Part shown: piece after piece, positions 7,133-13,712 of the stretch
Layout: each line of letters begins with the position of its first letter
Position numbering within the stretch: position 1 is the first letter of the stretch
Assembly (NCBI GenBank): GCA_030642005.1
Contig: DAOWOP010000060.1
Coordinates: 1-13,749 of the forward strand
Direction: 5' to 3'
DNA: 13,749 bases
Source: Planctomycetales bacterium
Lineage (GTDB): Bacteria > Planctomycetota > Phycisphaerae > SM23-33
Made by a program: the position numbers and the translations under genes
The notes under the pieces: generated by a model
Told to the model about the DNA's origin: nothing
Databases searched by the model: none
Seen by the model: only the letters and a program-made list of their open reading frames with translations

Positions 7133-7723
7133 TTATAATTTCTCAATTTCGGTAAGTCTGTTTTGGGCCACCTTTGCCCAGCGAGTCTGGGGAAACAGCC
7201 GGACCACGTCGCGGTAGGCGGCGATGGCCGAGGCCCGCCCGCCTTGCCGCTTCCGCTGCCGATCGGCGTCATAGACGATAATGAACGCAGCCTCATCCAC
7301 TTCGCGTGCGATCTGCTCGGCCATGTCGGGCCTGGCCAACTGTCGCCGAAGTTCATCGCGGCGGCGCTCGGCAGCCTCCAGCGCCAGCATGTGCCGCACT
7401 GCGGCCAGACGCGACTCAACCTCGGCCTCCAGCCGGGCAATCTCGGCACGAAGCGCGGCAATTTCACCGTTCTGATCGGCAATCACCTTCTCGGTGGCTT
7501 TGCGCGGGCCTGTGTCGGTGTCATTGGGCAGCAGCAAAGCCATACCTACGGCCGCCACAATTGCAGCTGCGGCGGCGCCCAGTCCCATTCGGAAATAACT
7601 CCTGCGGTGAGCCATGCGACGCACTCGTGGGGCAAAATCGCCCGGCACTTCCGGCGGTGGACCGGCTGCGGCGTCCGCCTGACGCAATAACTCTTTCAAC
7701 GGGTCCTGTGCTTGACGTTCCAT
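7133..7723 (-). CDS. Single-pass membrane protein, probable anti-sigma factor partner
   Basis: This 196-residue protein directly follows the ECF sigma gene with a 3-bp gap and is presumably translated with it (GAGGAA within the sigma gene end). Residues 1-45 are a basic cytosolic segment (DPLKELLRQAD..., APRVRRMAHRR). About 46-65 form one transmembrane helix (GLGAAAAAIVAAVGMALLL). About 75-135 form a coiled coil, and 144-192 resemble a TPR-like hairpin (AIAAYRDVVRLFPQTRWAK, RLTEIEKL). This topology fits a membrane anti-sigma factor. The zinc-binding HxxxCxxC motif of the common ZAS anti-sigma domain is absent (no Cys at all), so the role rests on position and topology. The TPR-like end may contact the coiled-coil protein encoded next. 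Confidence 0.7.
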   Translation of the reverse strand: MERQAQDPLKELLRQADAAAGPPPEVPGDFAPRVRRMAHRRSYFRMGLGAAAAAIVAAVGMALLLPNDTDTGPRKATEKVIADQNGEIAALRAEIARLEAEVESRLAAVRHMLALEAAERRRDELRRQLARPDMAEQIAREVDEAAFIIVYDADRQRKRQGGRASAIAAYRDVVRLFPQTRWAKVAQNRLTEIEKL

Positions 7724-7726
7724 GAT

Positions 7727-8335
7727 CTATTCCTCGATGAGGTCGGCCAGCAGGTCTTTCAGCCGCCGGCGTGCCCTATGCAGGCGAACGTCCACAGCCG
7801 AGCGCGAAATGCCCAGCACCTCGGCCACCTCGTCCGTCGGCGTTTCTTCCAGGTACCGCAGAACCACCACCTCGCGATATCTCGCCGGCAGGTTCTGCAC
7901 TGCCCGGCGAACGCGACTAAACCGCTCACGGTCAATCAAGGCTGTATCCGCCTTTGCCTGGTGCGTCCGCCGAACCCGCTCAGCCGCACCCGCCAGCAGC
8001 CTCAACCGCACGCGAAGCCTTCGACGATGGCTGCGGCATTTGTTGACGGCAATCCGCGTCAGCCAGGTCGAAAGGCTGCTGTCGCCGCGAAACTTCCCGA
8101 TATTCTTCAGAACCGACAGGAACACCTCCTGCACTATATCGTCAACGTCGTTCGACCAACCCAGCAGGCGGTTCACCAGCCGGTTGACGTCCCGGAAGTG
8201 CACTGCCACAAGTTCATCGAAGGCGGTTGCATCATCCCGCTCAGGCCACGTCGCCGGGACGGCATCAACACTGCACTCCCGGTCGGACGTCCCTTCCGAG
8301 GCCCTGTTGGCCTTGTCGGTCATAACCACACTCAT
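7727..8335 (-). CDS. ECF-type RNA polymerase sigma factor
   Basis: The 202-residue product has sigma region 2 (about 37-104) with DDIVQEVFLSVLKNIGKF and GDSSLSTWLTRIAVNKCRSH. A basic linker follows, then region 4 (about 140-195) with LPARYREVVVLRYLEE and the helix-turn-helix EVAEVLGISRSAVDVRLHRA. Regions 1 and 3 are absent, as in ECF factors. It directs polymerase to an alternative promoter set, likely including its own operon. Start: ATG 8335 is chosen. A TTG at 8368 would extend it by 11 residues, and ATG 8323 is also possible; none has a strong Shine-Dalgarno. It heads a three-gene operon with an anti-sigma candidate and a secreted coiled-coil protein. I cannot assign the ECF subgroup. Confidence 0.9.
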   Translation of the reverse strand: MSVVMTDKANRASEGTSDRECSVDAVPATWPERDDATAFDELVAVHFRDVNRLVNRLLGWSNDVDDIVQEVFLSVLKNIGKFRGDSSLSTWLTRIAVNKCRSHRRRLRVRLRLLAGAAERVRRTHQAKADTALIDRERFSRVRRAVQNLPARYREVVVLRYLEETPTDEVAEVLGISRSAVDVRLHRARRRLKDLLADLIEE

Positions 8336-8500
8336 TAGACGCCACACTGATATAAAACTTACAGGCAAATTCAGAAATCCACACCCGTTACGTTAACAGC
8401 CAACGGAACGCTGATTGCTTGCTGTCAGTATTTCCCAGTGTAGATTACGCTCCTGATAATCCGATAAGAAAGAATGAAAAGTCTATTCGTTTTTATCTTT

Positions 8501-8533
8501 TGGAAAATCCGTGTAATCTGTGTAATCCGTGGA
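8501..8533. repeat. Short degenerate tandem repeat (TGTAATCYG type)
   Basis: AATCCGTG, TAATCTGTG, TAATCCGTGG runs as three 9-bp-spaced units. The same TGTAATCC word recurs in the inverted repeat near 11250-11350. In the reading frame of the downstream membrane-protein gene it would read NPCNLCNPW, which is not protein-like. This helped place that gene's start after the repeat. The rest of 8336-8556, between the divergent sigma and membrane-protein genes, holds no other clear feature; promoters for both genes should lie here. Confidence 0.6.
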
Positions 8534-8556
8534 CTTCCTTCTCGAAAGGTGCTCTT

Positions 8557-9402
8557 TTGATTTACGCAGCGTTTTCGGTTTATTTGTTGGGGATATTATT
8601 TGCCGCGATGGGCGTGTATCGGCTCTGGGCTGGCATGGTCAGGCCTGGGCGGGTCAACTGGGCCTTGCTGCCGGGAACGGTCGTTGCGGAGATGGCGTAC
8701 ATCTTCGGCTGCCTGATCACCGGCGGGGAGGTCCGCCGGGCAAAGTTGATGGACGCCGGGAAAGGCAGTTCCGGCAGGGGCAAATCATCCCCCGGAAGCG
8801 CCGGCGAAGCCGAACCCACCACCGAGGCCAAGCCCAAACTCCGATATATCGGGCCTGTCATAGCGGCCTTTATGACCATCCTGGCCTGCGGGGCGGGCAT
8901 CCTCATCGTTCATGCCGTTCTGGGCGAACCGGTCATCGAGCAGTTCACCGCCGGCGGAACAGCCAGGCTGACCGACAGGCTGACCGAATTCCCCACAAGC
9001 ACCGAGGCGTTTTGGGACCAGTTTGGTTGGCAGGTGGACCTGCTGCACCGCATGGCGGCGACGTACACGGAATTGAAGTGGACGGATTGGCGGGTTCCGC
9101 TGTTTGTCTATCTGGCGATGTGCCTGACGATTCGCCTTGCGCCGGTACGCAGGCCGTTGCGGCCGACACTGGCGGCGGTGATCGTCCTGGCCGGGATCAT
9201 CGCCCTGATTGGAATCGTCTGGAAGCGATTCGACGGGCTGATGGGCGACCTCTGGCCGCTGGTGATGTACGTCTGGGCGTCGATGCTGTTTATGCTATGG
9301 GTCAGCCTGATGGTCCGCGGCGGCGTAGGCCTAGCCCGCGCACTTGCCGGCAAAGACACCCCCAAAACCCGAACGCGGAGAAGAGAAAACGATGAGGATT
9401 AA
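8557..9402 (+). CDS. Multi-pass membrane protein of unknown function
   Basis: The 281-residue product starts at TTG 8557, which is preceded by GAAAGGTG (8544-8551). The in-frame ATG at 8419 would add 46 residues that translate intergenic repeat. Likely membrane helices lie near 3-22, 36-56, 99-121, 179-194, 205-222 and 233-255. A hydrophilic Gly/Ser/Lys/Pro-rich loop (66-95) and a second soluble segment (122-178) lie between them. The C-terminus is highly charged (KTRTRRRENDED), probably cytosolic. The segment VNWALLPGTVVAEMAYIFGCLITGGEVRRAKLM (34-65) is the best candidate for a conserved signature. I do not recognise a named family. It is divergent from the sigma gene and convergent with the toxin-like gene, so it is probably monocistronic. 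Confidence 0.75.
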   Translation: MIYAAFSVYLLGILFAAMGVYRLWAGMVRPGRVNWALLPGTVVAEMAYIFGCLITGGEVRRAKLMDAGKGSSGRGKSSPGSAGEAEPTTEAKPKLRYIGPVIAAFMTILACGAGILIVHAVLGEPVIEQFTAGGTARLTDRLTEFPTSTEAFWDQFGWQVDLLHRMAATYTELKWTDWRVPLFVYLAMCLTIRLAPVRRPLRPTLAAVIVLAGIIALIGIVWKRFDGLMGDLWPLVMYVWASMLFMLWVSLMVRGGVGLARALAGKDTPKTRTRRRENDED

Positions 9403-9445
9403 GTAGGCGTTACTGCGAAGCGGCAAGCCGACTTTCGCGCCGGCG

Positions 9446-9805
9446 TCAACGGGTAAGTTTCCGGAACCGGTGTCTGCCCGGTTCAACGGTAACGAAGGCT
9501 GCTTGCAATTCTTCTTCTGAGTAGGAATTCAGGACACGTCGAAGTTCTTCATGTCCGGCTTTGAGTGTAGAAGGTGAGATTCGAAGGTAGATTACGCCAG
9601 ATCCAAGGTCGCGTAGAAACACGAGTTCGCCGAAATGCCGATCTCGCGTTACCATTATTCTTTGTTGTTGGTGAGCGGTTTGCAACAGGTCCGAATCCGA
9701 CGCTCTTGACAGGCCGAGTGTCGCCGCCGGTGCAATGTCATGCCCCAAATCGCTGATGAATCGGGCAGTGGTTGCGTAGACGTCCTGATCGAGCAAAAAT
9801 CTCAT
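9446..9805 (-). CDS. DUF5615 PIN-like protein, probable toxin
   Basis: This small 119-residue protein of the DUF5615/Mut7-C-like PIN group is typically paired with DUF433 proteins and thought to be an RNase-type toxin. Visible features are MRFLLDQDV (acidic Asp6/Asp8), the segment GHDIAPAATLGLSRASDSDLL with Asp37/Asp39, and TRDRHFGELVF with Asp55. These acidic residues fit a PIN-like metal site. Its ATG overlaps the antitoxin stop by 4 bases (ATGA), showing translational coupling. Toxic activity is inferred from family and context. The gene is intact. Confidence 0.82.
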   Translation of the reverse strand: MRFLLDQDVYATTARFISDLGHDIAPAATLGLSRASDSDLLQTAHQQQRIMVTRDRHFGELVFLRDLGSGVIYLRISPSTLKAGHEELRRVLNSYSEEELQAAFVTVEPGRHRFRKLTR

Positions 9806-10032
9806 GATGCTGATGCGATGTGAATCTCCTCCGCTCCAAGAACCTCGATTGCGTAGCGGATACAGGCCCGGATGTCATCGACTGTCAGGTCGGGATAATA
9901 ATCCTGCCTGATATCATCGAAGGAGATTCCCTCATAGAGCAGTTCCAGGACATCAATTACAGCAATCCTTGTGCCCGCGACACAAGGTTTGCCGAAATGG
10001 ACATTCGGGTTGACCTCGATGTGTTCGTTCAT
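9802..10032 (-). CDS. DUF433 protein, probable antitoxin
   Basis: The 76-residue product carries the DUF433 signature NPNVHFGKPCVAGTRIAV (9-26) and a helix-turn-helix-like second half (ISFDDIRQDY, YPDLTVDDIRACIRYA). This fits a DNA-binding antitoxin that represses its operon. The chosen start ATG 10032 follows GAGGCGAG and begins MNEHIEVNPN. An in-frame ATG at 10068 would add 12 residues but lies almost at the predicted transcription start from the -10 box at 10077-10082. It is the first gene of a two-gene operon with the DUF5615 gene. Confidence 0.85.
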   Translation of the reverse strand: MNEHIEVNPNVHFGKPCVAGTRIAVIDVLELLYEGISFDDIRQDYYPDLTVDDIRACIRYAIEVLGAEEIHIASAS

Positions 10033-10076
10033 GATCTCGCCTCGATGCAATTCCGGTACACTTTCCATTCTTCCAT

Positions 10077-10082
10077 ATTATA
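10077..10082 (-). promoter_or_regulatory. Perfect -10 box of the DUF433/DUF5615 operon
   Basis: On the minus strand the sequence reads GGTGTATAATATGG, with TATAAT at 10082-10077. No good -35 hexamer lies 17 bp upstream. Transcription would start near 10070, about 38 bases before ATG 10032, which supports that start over the one at 10068. Confidence 0.5.
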
Positions 10083-10126
10083 CACCATAAAGCAGGGAGG
10101 CGTTTCGTTTAAAAAGGATTCTCCTG

Positions 10127-11230
10127 TTATTCTTCCTCGTCCGTCTCGTTGTCGCCATCAGGTAGTTCGCGGGCGGTGCGGAGTTCTTCAATCTTTTCCA
10201 GAGGCCTTTCCAGCATCCGCGTCCGCGTGCCGATGAGGTCGTCGTGCGCTCTTTTTGCCTCGTTAATCCGATTGCCTATTTTGTCAATCGCTTCCCTGTA
10301 CTTTTGCCACTGTTTGTTGAAGGCGCTCAACAGTCGAATGACCTCGTCGGCGGTCTTCATGATATTGGCGTTTTCAGCCGCGGAGCGAATCACCGACAGC
10401 ATCGCGTACAGCGTCAGCGGCCCGCACATGACGATCCGCATCTTCAGCGCCTCATCCATCAGTTGCCGGTCCAGTTCCATCGCCAGCGAATAGACCTGCT
10501 CGTTGGGTATGAAGACGATGGCGTAATTGACCGTCCCGCCGGTGGGGTTTATGTAGCCCTTTTTGTCCGAGGCCACTGCTCGCACATGTCCTCGAACAGC
10601 GGAGACGAACTCCCCGCCGGCGCTCTTGCGCTGCTCGTCGTCGGCGTCGAGGTAGGCCAGGGCCTTTTCCAACGGGAATTTCACATCCATGTTGACCGTC
10701 AGATCGTTCGGCATAAAGAAGGTGAAGTCGGGCTTTCCGCTGTCGGCGGCCGCTTCGGACGATTGCTTGACATAATTGACGCCTTCGGACATTCCCACCA
10801 GTTGCAGGACGTCCTCGGTCATCCGTTCGCCCCACGCGCCGAGGCGTTTTGACCCGGCAAGTGCGTTGCGGAGCGATTCGGTCGTGCTCGACAAGGCCGA
10901 CAGTGAGGTAGTCAGTTGGCCGTAGTGTTTCTGCCGCTCCGATTCGACCTGCTGAACGAACCCGCGAAGCCGCTCCAGACGCTCGTTCATTGCGGCGAGA
11001 GATTGATCGATAAGTCCCTTTTTTCCTTCAATCTCGGCTGCACCCGCAGCCGACTGTGCCTTGAGCGCCTGTTCAGCCAGTGTGATAATCTGCTTGCTGC
11101 TTTCGGTGATGACTTCCTGGCTGACAGCGGCGAAAGCATCCCTGCCGGCGCGGGCGCGGAAAGCGGAAATAATCAAAGCAATAACCGCACCAATGATTAC
11201 ACCGACAATAAATGAAATAGCGATTTCCAT
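10127..11230 (-). CDS. rmuC: DNA recombination protein RmuC
   Basis: RmuC limits DNA inversions and rearrangements and is a membrane-anchored nuclease-like protein. The 367-residue product begins with a transmembrane helix (4-22). A long coiled coil (about 35-125) and the conserved domain follow. Motifs include KRLGAWGERMTEDVL (Glu135), KPDFTFFMPNDLTVNMDVKFPLE (Asp168, Asp182, Lys184, fitting a PD-(D/E)xK-like core), and VNYAIVFIPNEQVY. It ends in an acidic tail (DGDNETDEEE). It is somewhat shorter than E. coli RmuC (475 aa), mostly in the terminal regions. No strong Shine-Dalgarno precedes ATG 11230. The 134-bp spacer from the EF-P gene contains a large inverted repeat. Confidence 0.92.
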   Translation of the reverse strand: MEIAISFIVGVIIGAVIALIISAFRARAGRDAFAAVSQEVITESSKQIITLAEQALKAQSAAGAAEIEGKKGLIDQSLAAMNERLERLRGFVQQVESERQKHYGQLTTSLSALSSTTESLRNALAGSKRLGAWGERMTEDVLQLVGMSEGVNYVKQSSEAAADSGKPDFTFFMPNDLTVNMDVKFPLEKALAYLDADDEQRKSAGGEFVSAVRGHVRAVASDKKGYINPTGGTVNYAIVFIPNEQVYSLAMELDRQLMDEALKMRIVMCGPLTLYAMLSVIRSAAENANIMKTADEVIRLLSAFNKQWQKYREAIDKIGNRINEAKRAHDDLIGTRTRMLERPLEKIEELRTARELPDGDNETDEEE

Positions 11231-11246
11231 GATTGATTAGACCGAG

Positions 11247-11352
11247 AAACAAAGATAGCGGGATTACGGGGATTTTAAGATTACGGGATAAAGAATTAAA
11301 AGAAGAATCCCTGTAATCCCGTAATCCCTGTAATCCTGCTCTCTTTGTTCTT
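11247..11352. repeat. Large imperfect inverted repeat between efp and rmuC
   Basis: The arms are about 45 bases each, near 11247-11292 and 11304-11352, around an A-rich loop. Each arm contains two copies of a GGATTACRGGGATT-like word. Flanks ACAAAGA and TCTTTGT also pair. In RNA from the efp side it would form a long hairpin and could end or stabilise the efp transcript, but no clean terminal U-tract is seen. The TGTAATCC word is shared with the repeat at 8501-8533, suggesting a dispersed intergenic family. Confidence 0.7.
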
Positions 11353-11364
11353 TTTGAATCCCAT

Positions 11365-11925
11365 TTATGCTCTACCGAGGTATTCCCCGCTGCGGGTATC
11401 GACCTTGACGACCTGGCCGTTCTCCACGAACGGTGGCACCTTTATCCGTGCCCCGCCCTCGCAGACGGCGTCTTTCAACTGGTTGGTGGCTGTGGCGCCC
11501 TTGACCTGCGGCGAGGTATCGACCACCGTCAACTCCACTGTATTGGGCAATTCCACCGTAACGGCCTTGCCGTCAACGAAGCACACCTCCAGTTGGATAT
11601 TCGGCGCGAGGTACACCGATTTGTCGCCGACGAGGTTGGCCGGAATGTTTGTCTGGTCGTATGATTCCGGGTCCATCACGACGTGGCTGTCGCCGTCGGA
11701 GTAGAGATATTCCATCGCCTTGCGGTCGAAGATCGCCTGTTCGAGCGGGTCGTCCACGCGGAAGCGGCCTTTGATAAGTTGCCCCGTCTTGACGTTTTTC
11801 AGTTCGATCTGCATGTAACTTCGCTTGTTGCCTTTGGCGACGTGCTCAGTGCTGTGAACGACCCATATCTGGTTGTCTCGCGTTACACCCATCCCTTTAC
11901 GAAGATCGCTTGCCTTGATGCTCAT
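11365..11925 (-). CDS. efp: Elongation factor P
   Basis: EF-P binds the ribosome and relieves stalling at consecutive prolines. The 186-residue product has all three EF-P domains and the C-terminal signature VKVDTRSGEYLGRA. Middle-domain motifs include YLYSDGDSHVVMDPESYDQ, and the third domain has ELTVVDTSPQVKG. The tip loop reads HVAKGNKRSYMQ (28-39). Aligned without gaps to E. coli FVKPGKGQAF, the modified Lys34 position is Asn33 here, with Lys34-Arg35 next to it and Lys31 in place of Pro. The start ATG 11925 follows CAGGAG. No EpmA/EpmB, EarP or YmfI-type modification gene is in this window. It lies 94 bp after pyk on the same strand. Confidence 0.95.
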   Translation of the reverse strand: MSIKASDLRKGMGVTRDNQIWVVHSTEHVAKGNKRSYMQIELKNVKTGQLIKGRFRVDDPLEQAIFDRKAMEYLYSDGDSHVVMDPESYDQTNIPANLVGDKSVYLAPNIQLEVCFVDGKAVTVELPNTVELTVVDTSPQVKGATATNQLKDAVCEGGARIKVPPFVENGQVVKVDTRSGEYLGRA

Positions 11926-11966
11926 TAATTACTCCTGTTACAGGTTTCCCGATTACACGAGTTTAA

Positions 11967-12003
11967 GCCCCCTACGGCGAAACCGCAAGCGGCCCCTGGG
12001 GGC
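11967..12003 (-). other. GC-rich hairpin between pyk and efp
   Basis: GCCCCC (11967-11972) pairs with GGGGGC (11998-12003), with an inner CCGC/GCGG hairpin at 11983-11992. It lies downstream of the pyk stop in the direction of transcription and upstream of efp. No U-run follows, so an intrinsic terminator is not supported; an attenuating or repeat-derived structure is possible. Confidence 0.4.
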
Positions 12004-12019
12004 GTCCCTTACGGGGCGG

Positions 12020-13510
12020 TTACAGCGTATGTACGACCAGTGTGTTCGTGGCGCCGGGTTTTCGGAGCGGCCGGCCTGAGACGACGGCAATCTTGTCGCC
12101 TTTGCGCGCCCAGCGGAGTCGGCGGACCTCCCTGGCGGCGACCGGCAGAATTTCCCGCGTATGCTCGAACACCCCTACCCGGCGGGAGCACACGCCGTAC
12201 GACAGGCAGGCCTGCTGCATGACCCGCACCGACGGCGTCAGCGCCAGTATCGGCACGGGCAGACGCATCTTCGACAGTACCCGCGCGGTGCTGCCCGACA
12301 GCGTGAAGGTAACGACGGCGCGAACTGCTTCGCTGTGGACGAGCGCATAAGTGGCCCGCGCGACGGCGAGGAGGTCGTCGGGTATCCGGTCGCCGGCGCG
12401 TTTGTGCTTTCGCTTCCGCGGCGACGGCAATTCATCCGATTCCGACAGCGCCCCGCCGAGATTCAGCCGACCCCGGCGGTCCGCGCGAATCTCGTTAATA
12501 TAACGCTCGGTCCGCCGGGCGATACCGTTCATCATGCGGACGGCCTTTTCGGGATATTTCCCGACGGCGGTCTCGCCCGACAGCATAACCGCGTCGGTCC
12601 CGTCGAGGATAGCGTTGGCGACGTCGGAGACCTCCGCGCGGGTCGGGGTCGGGTTGTCGGTCATCGTCTCGAGCATCTGCGTGGCGATGATGCAGATCTT
12701 TCCGGTCTCGGCGCACAGTCGGGCCAGCCGCTTCTGCACCAGCGGCACCTCGGAAAGGTTCATCTCGACGCCCATATCCCCGCGGGCGACGAGAATACCG
12801 TCGGCAGCGTCGATGATCGCGTCGATGTTTTTGACGGCCTGGGGCTTCTCGATCTTCGCTATAACGCGGGCCTCGCTGCCGGCGCCGGCGAGAATCTTCC
12901 GCAGCGCTTTTACATCGGCTGCCTTCTGAACGAACGACAGGGCGACGTAATCGAAATCCCGCTGGGCGATCCACTTCGCGTCGGCGTGGTCCTTTTCAGT
13001 CAGGGCTGACAGAGACAGGTTTGTCGCCGGCAGGTTGACGCCTTTGCCGCCAGAGAGCACCCCGCCGGTAACGACCCGGCAGAGGACCTCGTTCGTGCGT
13101 GGCCGGCGAATGACTTCCAGTTCGATTTTGCCGTCGTCGAGGCGGATTTTCCGGCCCTTGCGGACCTTATCGATAAGTTCCGGCAGTGTGGTGCTGATGC
13201 GATTGACCGTGCCTTCGACGGGCTTTCGCTGGATTGTTATTTCGGCGCCTTTGACCAGCAGCACCCCCCCGCCGCAAATTTTACCTACGCGGATTTTAGG
13301 CCCGCACAGGTCGGCCATTACCGCCAGCGGCTCGCCCAAATCTTCCGAAGCCCGGCGGATGTTTTTCAGTGTCCGCTCGTGCTCGGCCGACGTGCCGTGG
13401 GAAAAGTTGATCCTGAACACGTCCACACCCGCCTTGACCAGGCGAGTCAGTACAGGCACGTCCCAACTGGCCGGGCCTACGGTTGCGACAATCTTGGTCT
13501 TATTCATCAT
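12020..13510 (-). CDS. pyk: Pyruvate kinase
   Basis: Pyruvate kinase transfers phosphate from phosphoenolpyruvate to ADP in the last step of glycolysis. The 496-residue product shows VATVGPASW (8-16), VFRINFSHGT (Arg33, Asn35, Ser37, His38), DLCGPKIRVG, LDDGKIELEV and the signature IAKIEKPQAV (Lys219, Glu221). Also present are ARGDMGVE (Asp245) and IATQMLETM with Thr277. The C-terminal domain is complete and ends KPGATNTLVVHTL. Relative to E. coli PykF there is a longer basic linker of about 20 extra residues (about 343-375, with PRKRKHKRAG) between the barrel and the C-terminal domain. ATG 13510 or the adjacent ATG 13507 may start it; AAGGGTG precedes them. The upstream spacer has a 7-bp tandem repeat and hairpins. 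Confidence 0.95.
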   Translation of the reverse strand: MMNKTKIVATVGPASWDVPVLTRLVKAGVDVFRINFSHGTSAEHERTLKNIRRASEDLGEPLAVMADLCGPKIRVGKICGGGVLLVKGAEITIQRKPVEGTVNRISTTLPELIDKVRKGRKIRLDDGKIELEVIRRPRTNEVLCRVVTGGVLSGGKGVNLPATNLSLSALTEKDHADAKWIAQRDFDYVALSFVQKAADVKALRKILAGAGSEARVIAKIEKPQAVKNIDAIIDAADGILVARGDMGVEMNLSEVPLVQKRLARLCAETGKICIIATQMLETMTDNPTPTRAEVSDVANAILDGTDAVMLSGETAVGKYPEKAVRMMNGIARRTERYINEIRADRRGRLNLGGALSESDELPSPRKRKHKRAGDRIPDDLLAVARATYALVHSEAVRAVVTFTLSGSTARVLSKMRLPVPILALTPSVRVMQQACLSYGVCSRRVGVFEHTREILPVAAREVRRLRWARKGDKIAVVSGRPLRKPGATNTLVVHTL

Positions 13511-13530
13511 AATGACACCCTTATTTTAGC

Positions 13531-13572
13531 GATCAGCGATCAGCGATCAGCGATCAGCAGTCAGCGGTCAGC
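13531..13572. repeat. 7-bp tandem repeat, six units
   Basis: Four exact GATCAGC units are followed by AGTCAGC and GGTCAGC. The array lies 20 bp upstream of the pyk start and so falls in its leader or promoter. Unit-number change by slippage could alter that leader. The rest of 13511-13749 contains only the hairpins listed separately. Confidence 0.85.
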
Positions 13573-13602
13573 AAGCAAAAGATAAAAAAGATCGCTGACC
13601 GC
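13564..13602. other. Stem-loop with arms GCGGTCAGC / GCTGACCGC
   Basis: A perfect 9-bp stem (13564-13572 and 13594-13602) encloses an A-rich 21-base loop. On the plus strand it is followed by CTTTTCT, like a weak terminator, but no plus-strand gene ends nearby in the window. On the minus strand it would sit in the pyk leader. Confidence 0.45.
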
Positions 13603-13655
13603 CTTTTCTAGTAGTGCAACATAGTTTCTGTAATTTCGTTCGCCTCGATCATAAC

Positions 13656-13712
13656 CGCGTAGCCTGAATCGGAAGGAGCCCCGGAGGGGCGACTGGAGAT
13701 TCAGGCTACGCG
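13656..13712. repeat. Nested inverted repeat (15-bp stem with inner hairpin)
   Basis: CGCGTAGCCTGAATC (13656-13670) pairs perfectly with its reverse complement at 13698-13712. The interior contains a second hairpin, GCCCC-GGA-GGGGC, at 13678-13690. The compact two-level structure looks like a dispersed intergenic repeat element. A further partial inverted repeat (CTCATC / GATGAG) begins after 13714 and runs to the window edge. Confidence 0.7.

Noticed and set aside
8419..8556. N-terminal extension of the membrane protein from ATG 8419
   Set aside because: It includes NPCNLCNPW, a translation of the TGTAATCYG intergenic repeat. TTG 8557 has a GAAAGGTG just upstream and starts at the first membrane helix.
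8529..9395. Long plus-strand frame overlapping the membrane protein (288 residues)
   Set aside because: It is rich in Arg/Gly/His without hydrophobic or domain pattern, typical of a shadow frame in GC-rich DNA. The other frame has clear membrane helices.
10100..10126. Possible rmuC terminator (AGGA-GAA-TCCT followed by five T on the minus strand)
   Set aside because: The stem is only four base pairs, too weak to claim as a terminator.
12161..13009. Long plus-strand frame opposite pyruvate kinase (282 residues)
   Set aside because: It is fully antisense to an unambiguous pyruvate kinase and has no recognisable motif.
13531..13602. CRISPR-like appearance of the repeated GATCAGC block
   Set aside because: The units are only 7 bp and directly abutting, without unique spacers, and no cas gene is in the window.
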